Shown here: piece after piece, positions 14,517 through 17,352 of the stretch
How positions within the stretch are numbered: the first letter of the stretch is position 1
How the letters are laid out: every line of letters starts with the position of its first letter
Source: WHSM01 sp050701635
Lineage (GTDB): Bacteria; Actinomycetota; Actinomycetes; Mycobacteriales; Micromonosporaceae
Length of the DNA: 17,352 nucleotides
Direction of reading: 5' to 3'
NCBI GenBank assembly: GCA_050701635.1
Contig: JBOGDF010000079.1
Location: forward strand, 1-17,352
Translations under genes and position numbers: made by a program
The notes under the pieces: generated by a model
The model's input: the letters and a program-made list of their open reading frames with translations, nothing else
What the model was told of the DNA's origin: nothing
Databases searched by the model: none

Positions 14517-15611
14517 TCAGCCGGAGAGCAGCTTCGCGTACGCCGGCTTGATGGTCTCGTTGATCAGCGCGAGTCGCTCGTCGAACGGGATGAAGGCACT
14601 CTTCATCGCGTTCACCGTGAACCACTGCAACTCGGCCCAACCGTAGCCGAACGCATCCACCAGCAGCCCCATCTCACGGGACATGCTGGTGCCGCTCATC
14701 AGCCGGTTGTCGGTATTGACGGTGACCCGGAACCGCAGGTCCCGCAGCAGCCCGATCGGGTGCTCCGCGATCGACGGCGCGGCGCCGGTCTGCACGTTCG
14801 ACGACGGGCACATCTCCAGCGGGATCCGCTTGTCCCGTACATAGCTGGCGAGCCGCCCCAGCGTGGCGCCGGCCGCGCCGCCGTCCGACACCGTGACGTC
14901 GTCGACGATCCGTACGCCGTGCCCCAGCCGGTCCGCACCGCACCACTGGATCGCCTGCCAGATCGACGGCAGGCCGAAGCCTTCGCCGGCGTGGATGGTG
15001 AAGTGGGCGTTCTCCCGCTGCAGATACTCGAACGCGTCCAGGTGCCGGGTGGGCGGGTAGCCCGCCTCGGCGCCGGCGATGTCGAAGCCGACCACGCCGT
15101 CGTCGCGGTAGCGTACGGCCAGCTCGGCGATCTCCATGGAGCGCGCGGCGTGCCGGATCGCGGTGAGCAGGGTGCCGACGCGGATCGGCCGTCCCTTCGC
15201 GGTGGCCTGCGCGGAGCCGTCCTTGAAGCCCTCCAGCACCGCCTCCACGACCTGTTCCAGGGACAGGCCGGCCTCGGTGTGCTGCTCGGGGGCGTACCGC
15301 ACCTCGGCGTACACCACGCCGTCGTCGGCCAGGTCCAGCGCGCACTCGGCGGCGACCCGGTGCAGTGACTCGGCGGTCTGCATCACGCCGACGGTGTGCG
15401 CGAACGTCTCCAGATAACGTTCCAGCGAGCCGGAGTCGGCGGCCTGCACGAACCACTCGCCGAGCTCGGCGGGGTCGTGGGTGGGGAGCTGGTCGTAGCC
15501 GGTGGCTTCGGCGATCTCCACGATCGTCGCGGGCCGCAGCCCGCCGTCCAGGTGGTCGTGCAGCAGGACCTTGGGTGCCTGGCGGATCTCCTCAGTATTC
15601 GGTGTCGTCAT
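14517..15611 (-). CDS. add: Adenosine deaminase
   Basis: A 364-aa cytosolic zinc hydrolase converting adenosine (or deoxyadenosine) to inosine in purine salvage. Metal and catalytic motifs are in order: HDH (H18, H20) in [20 protein letters not shown] (res ~175-182), HAGE (H207, E210), LGHG (H231), and NTDN (D301). In E. coli and mammalian enzymes the last motif is NTDD; the Asn302 here replaces the residue that contacts the purine, a variant I recall from actinobacterial enzymes. Length and full collinearity match the family. The ATG at 15611 lacks a Shine-Dalgarno but has a TAATGT hexamer 6 nt upstream, suggesting a leaderless transcript. It lies 31 bp after the DUF4272 gene and just upstream of the EEP gene. 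Confidence 0.97.
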   Translation of the reverse strand: MTTPNTEEIRQAPKVLLHDHLDGGLRPATIVEIAEATGYDQLPTHDPAELGEWFVQAADSGSLERYLETFAHTVGVMQTAESLHRVAAECALDLADDGVVYAEVRYAPEQHTEAGLSLEQVVEAVLEGFKDGSAQATAKGRPIRVGTLLTAIRHAARSMEIAELAVRYRDDGVVGFDIAGAEAGYPPTRHLDAFEYLQRENAHFTIHAGEGFGLPSIWQAIQWCGADRLGHGVRIVDDVTVSDGGAAGATLGRLASYVRDKRIPLEMCPSSNVQTGAAPSIAEHPIGLLRDLRFRVTVNTDNRLMSGTSMSREMGLLVDAFGYGWAELQWFTVNAMKSAFIPFDERLALINETIKPAYAKLLSG

Positions 15612-15631
15612 GTACCGACATTAGTCGGTAC
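15612..15631 (-). promoter_or_regulatory. Perfect 20-bp palindrome with -10 hexamer abutting the add start (leaderless promoter/operator)
   Basis: On the minus strand GTACCGAC-TAAT-GTCGGTAC is a perfect 8-bp dyad ending directly at the ATG of add. It contains TAATGT (15623-15618), matching TAnnnT, followed by 6 nt and then ATG. This is the layout of actinobacterial leaderless promoters. No clear -35 is seen. A repressor bound to the dyad would block the -10 region. Confidence 0.6.
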
Positions 15632-15642
15632 GGGTGACACCG

Positions 15643-16329
15643 CTATGTCGACAGGTCGACTTCCTCCCAACCGGGCGGTGCCTCGTGGTACGGCCCCTCG
15701 AACACGACCGCCCACTCCAGCGCCCAGCGGCGTTGCGCGATCACGAACGGCGGCACCGACCCGGGCGCCGGCTCGGCCCGCAGCGTCGCGTCCTGGTACG
15801 CCCAGTCCAGGCAGTAGTACAGGTCGAGCAGCGCCGCCGCCTCCTGCGGATCCCGCGGCTCGGGTCCGCTACGCGCCAGCCAGTCGGCGTACGACTCTCC
15901 GCCGTGGATGTTGGGCAACGCCTTGGTCAGCTCGTCCGGGCTGTGCAGCGACGGGTCCAGATGCTCCGCCCAGCCCAGCAGCCAGGCGAACCCGAACAGC
16001 GCGTCCAGGTGCATCATGAACGAATCCCGGTCGCCCTTCTCGCCGGCCAGGAACTGCCACTCGGGACGGCTCACGTGCTCCAGCAACCGGCCGTCGAGCA
16101 GCCACTGCATCGCGGTCTCCGACGGCATACCGAAGCAGCGCTCCATCACCGCGGTCAGCACCGCGACCCGGGCCTGCAGCTCGTCGAGCCCGCGCAGCCG
16201 CACCGCGTCGCCGGGCTCCCAGGTGAGCGGGAAGTTGTCCGGCGGCAGCGGGATCTCCAGCCGCTCCAGCTCCTCCAACGAGGAGGAACGGATCTCGGCC
16301 GGATCCGGCGCGGTCGGTACGGTGCTCAC
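15643..16329 (-). CDS. DUF4272 family protein
   Basis: A 228-aa protein of the uncharacterised DUF4272 family. Recognisable features are IRSSSLEELERLEIPLPPDNFP at the N-terminus, DAVRLRGLDELQARVAVLTAVMERCFG, a Trp-rich middle (FAWLLGWAEHLDP) and the C-terminal LLDLYYCLDWAYQDATLR and AQRRWALEWAV. It has no signal peptide or membrane span, so it is probably cytoplasmic; no catalytic residues can be named. I place the start at GTG 16329 because the upstream extension to 16398 (MGTRRGVPCGAAHHAG...) is unlike the family and lies in the hairpin region. A CATAGT hexamer 7 nt before this GTG could make it leaderless. DUF4272 genes occur in varied contexts, so the neighbours give no firm role. Confidence 0.8.
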   Translation of the reverse strand: MSTVPTAPDPAEIRSSSLEELERLEIPLPPDNFPLTWEPGDAVRLRGLDELQARVAVLTAVMERCFGMPSETAMQWLLDGRLLEHVSRPEWQFLAGEKGDRDSFMMHLDALFGFAWLLGWAEHLDPSLHSPDELTKALPNIHGGESYADWLARSGPEPRDPQEAAALLDLYYCLDWAYQDATLRAEPAPGSVPPFVIAQRRWALEWAVVFEGPYHEAPPGWEEVDLST

Positions 16330-16352
16330 CCGCCCCACTATGCCCGGTAATC

Positions 16353-16427
16353 CGGCGTGGTGGGCAGCGCCGCACGGGACCCCCCGGCGGGTGCCCACCG
16401 GGGCTGCCTGCGCCGCCCACCACGCCG
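16353..16427 (-). terminator. Long GC-rich nested hairpin between the membrane protein and DUF4272 genes
   Basis: Perfect 13-bp outer arms CGGCGTGGTGGGC (16353-16365) and GCCCACCACGCCG (16415-16427) enclose an inner stem CCCCGG (16382-16387) / CCGGGG (16398-16403) with a further GGG/CCC pairing. It starts just 13 bp after the stop of the upstream minus-strand gene (16441). There is no U-tract, which is common for actinobacterial terminators. It probably ends or processes that transcript before the DUF4272 gene. Confidence 0.65.
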
Positions 16428-16440
16428 TACCTGGGGAGGC

Positions 16441-17352
16441 TCATTCCCTGTGTACGAACGGCAGCACGGTCACCATCCCGGCGTCCTTGCCGATCCGGTC
16501 CCGTGCCGCGTCATCGAGCACGAACAGCTGCACCTCGACCCGCGCGTGCTGCGGCAGCACCGCGGTCATCCACGATCCGTCACCGGTCGCCAGCCGGTCC
16601 GCGGTCGCGTTGAGCTGGGCCGCGCTGTAGTCGGCCTTCGTCACGCACAGCGGGTACGGGTACGTCGCGGCGAGCTTGCGCTGGTGCTCGGCCGGCGCGT
16701 GCACCGTACCCACCACCATCACGTCGACTCCGTTGCCCTCGGCCACCCACAGTCCGCTGTAGCTCGCCGGGTGCGCGGTGACCTGCTCGCTGAGCGCCGA
16801 CCTGGCCGCCTCGAGCTGCGCGGGATCCACCCGCGGCTGGACCCAGCCACCCTCGGGGGGGTCGCACGGCAGCGGCAGCTCCTCGGTCGCCGCGGTGCCG
16901 TCGCCGAGCGGCTCGTCGCTGCCGGTGGGCGCCTGGGCCAGGCTCGGCTGCGCGATCCGGCCGTCCCGCCAGGTGCCGGAGACCGTGTAGCGCTCCTCGG
17001 TGTGGCGTACCCGGTCGGTCTGCTTCCAGCTCACCCCGCCGACCGCCGGCTCGGGCACCTCGACCGCCCACGGCGAGCAGGTCGGCGCCGGCGCCGGAGA
17101 GATCAGGATCGCCGGATTGACCTGGCACAGCAGGATCGGCTTGCCCGGCGCCCACACCAGGTTGCCGGTCGCGGTGACCCGGTCGCCGTCGCGTACCACC
17201 TCGGCGTCCAGCCCGGTGGCGGCGGGCGGCGCGGGGCGGTCGGCGCCGTTGCTCATCACCACCGCCGCGCCGATTCCCGCGGTGAGTACGACCACCCCGG
17301 CGGCCACCGCGAACGGCACCCAGCGGGGCGTACGGCGCGCGGTGAGCCGCTC
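16441..17352 (-). CDS. Single-pass membrane protein with extracytoplasmic domain (5' partial at window edge)
   Basis: The frame stays open to the right edge of the window, so at least 303 residues are seen and the true start lies beyond. The GTG at 17319 falls inside a continuing RRTPRWVP segment and has no ribosome binding site. An Arg-rich stretch is followed by a hydrophobic span (VPFAVAAGVVVLTAGIGAAVVM, ~res 12-33) and an outer domain of ~270 residues with four cysteines (in LLCQVNP, PTCSPW, LPCDPP and PLCVTK). The outer domain is presumably stabilised by disulfides. I do not recognise a family. The missing N-terminal part may be a short cytoplasmic tail or a larger cytoplasmic domain such as a regulator. 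A strong hairpin follows its stop. Confidence 0.75.
   Translation of the reverse strand, partial: ERLTARRTPRWVPFAVAAGVVVLTAGIGAAVVMSNGADRPAPPAATGLDAEVVRDGDRVTATGNLVWAPGKPILLCQVNPAILISPAPAPTCSPWAVEVPEPAVGGVSWKQTDRVRHTEERYTVSGTWRDGRIAQPSLAQAPTGSDEPLGDGTAATEELPLPCDPPEGGWVQPRVDPAQLEAARSALSEQVTAHPASYSGLWVAEGNGVDVMVVGTVHAPAEHQRKLAATYPYPLCVTKADYSAAQLNATADRLATGDGSWMTAVLPQHARVEVQLFVLDDAARDRIGKDAGMVTVLPFVHRE

Noticed and set aside
13488..15368. 626-aa open frame on + opposite the EEP and add genes
   Set aside because: It is antisense to two enzymes with complete active sites; its own translation is Arg/Gln/Gly-rich and featureless.
16330..16398. Upstream extension of the DUF4272 protein to 16398
   Set aside because: The added 23 residues are Gly/Ala/Pro-rich, overlap the hairpin arm and do not look like the family N-terminus.

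Overview
The window is high-GC DNA with strong G/C third-position bias, GTG/TTG starts, Tat-lipoprotein signals and a conservon (CvnA-D) signalling operon. Together these point to an actinomycete. The gene set resembles Micromonosporaceae (Micromonospora/Actinoplanes/Salinispora type), but that family-level placement is from memory and was not tested.

Left part (1-6172): two conservon-type signalling units meet tail to tail. On the + strand are the C-terminal tail of a CvnA-like sensor kinase, cut by the window edge, and an overlapping roadblock/LC7 gene (cvnB type). No cvnC or cvnD follows. On the - strand is a complete four-gene conservon: cvnA (NIT-domain sensor kinase, 1100 aa), cvnB (roadblock), cvnC (DUF742) and cvnD (Ras-like GTPase). 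The receptor-like kinase, scaffold/adaptor proteins and small GTPase are expected to form a membrane-associated signalling complex.

Middle (6173-13465): a 435-bp divergent intergenic region with a perfect hairpin separates cvnA from a + strand HAAT/Liv-type ABC importer. The importer has two tandem paralogous Tat lipoprotein binding proteins, each with its own upstream promoter-like motif. A strong 15-bp GCGA-tetraloop hairpin follows, then livH-livM-livG-livF, joined by 4-bp stop/start overlaps. The cargo is unknown; branched-chain amino acids or small aromatic/hydrophobic acids are both plausible. A SAM-dependent methyltransferase follows the transporter.

Right part (13503-17352, all - strand): read in transcription order, this holds a partial single-pass membrane protein with a cysteine-containing outer domain, a strong GC hairpin, a DUF4272 protein, adenosine deaminase (add), and a three-TM endonuclease/exonuclease/phosphatase-fold enzyme closely coupled to add. 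The add start looks leaderless. Its -10-like hexamer lies inside a perfect 20-bp palindrome abutting the ATG. No tRNA, rRNA, CRISPR, insertion sequence or prophage was seen. The most unusual points are the incomplete conservon facing a complete one, the binding-protein duplication with a 64-bp perfectly identical core, and the add palindrome/promoter.
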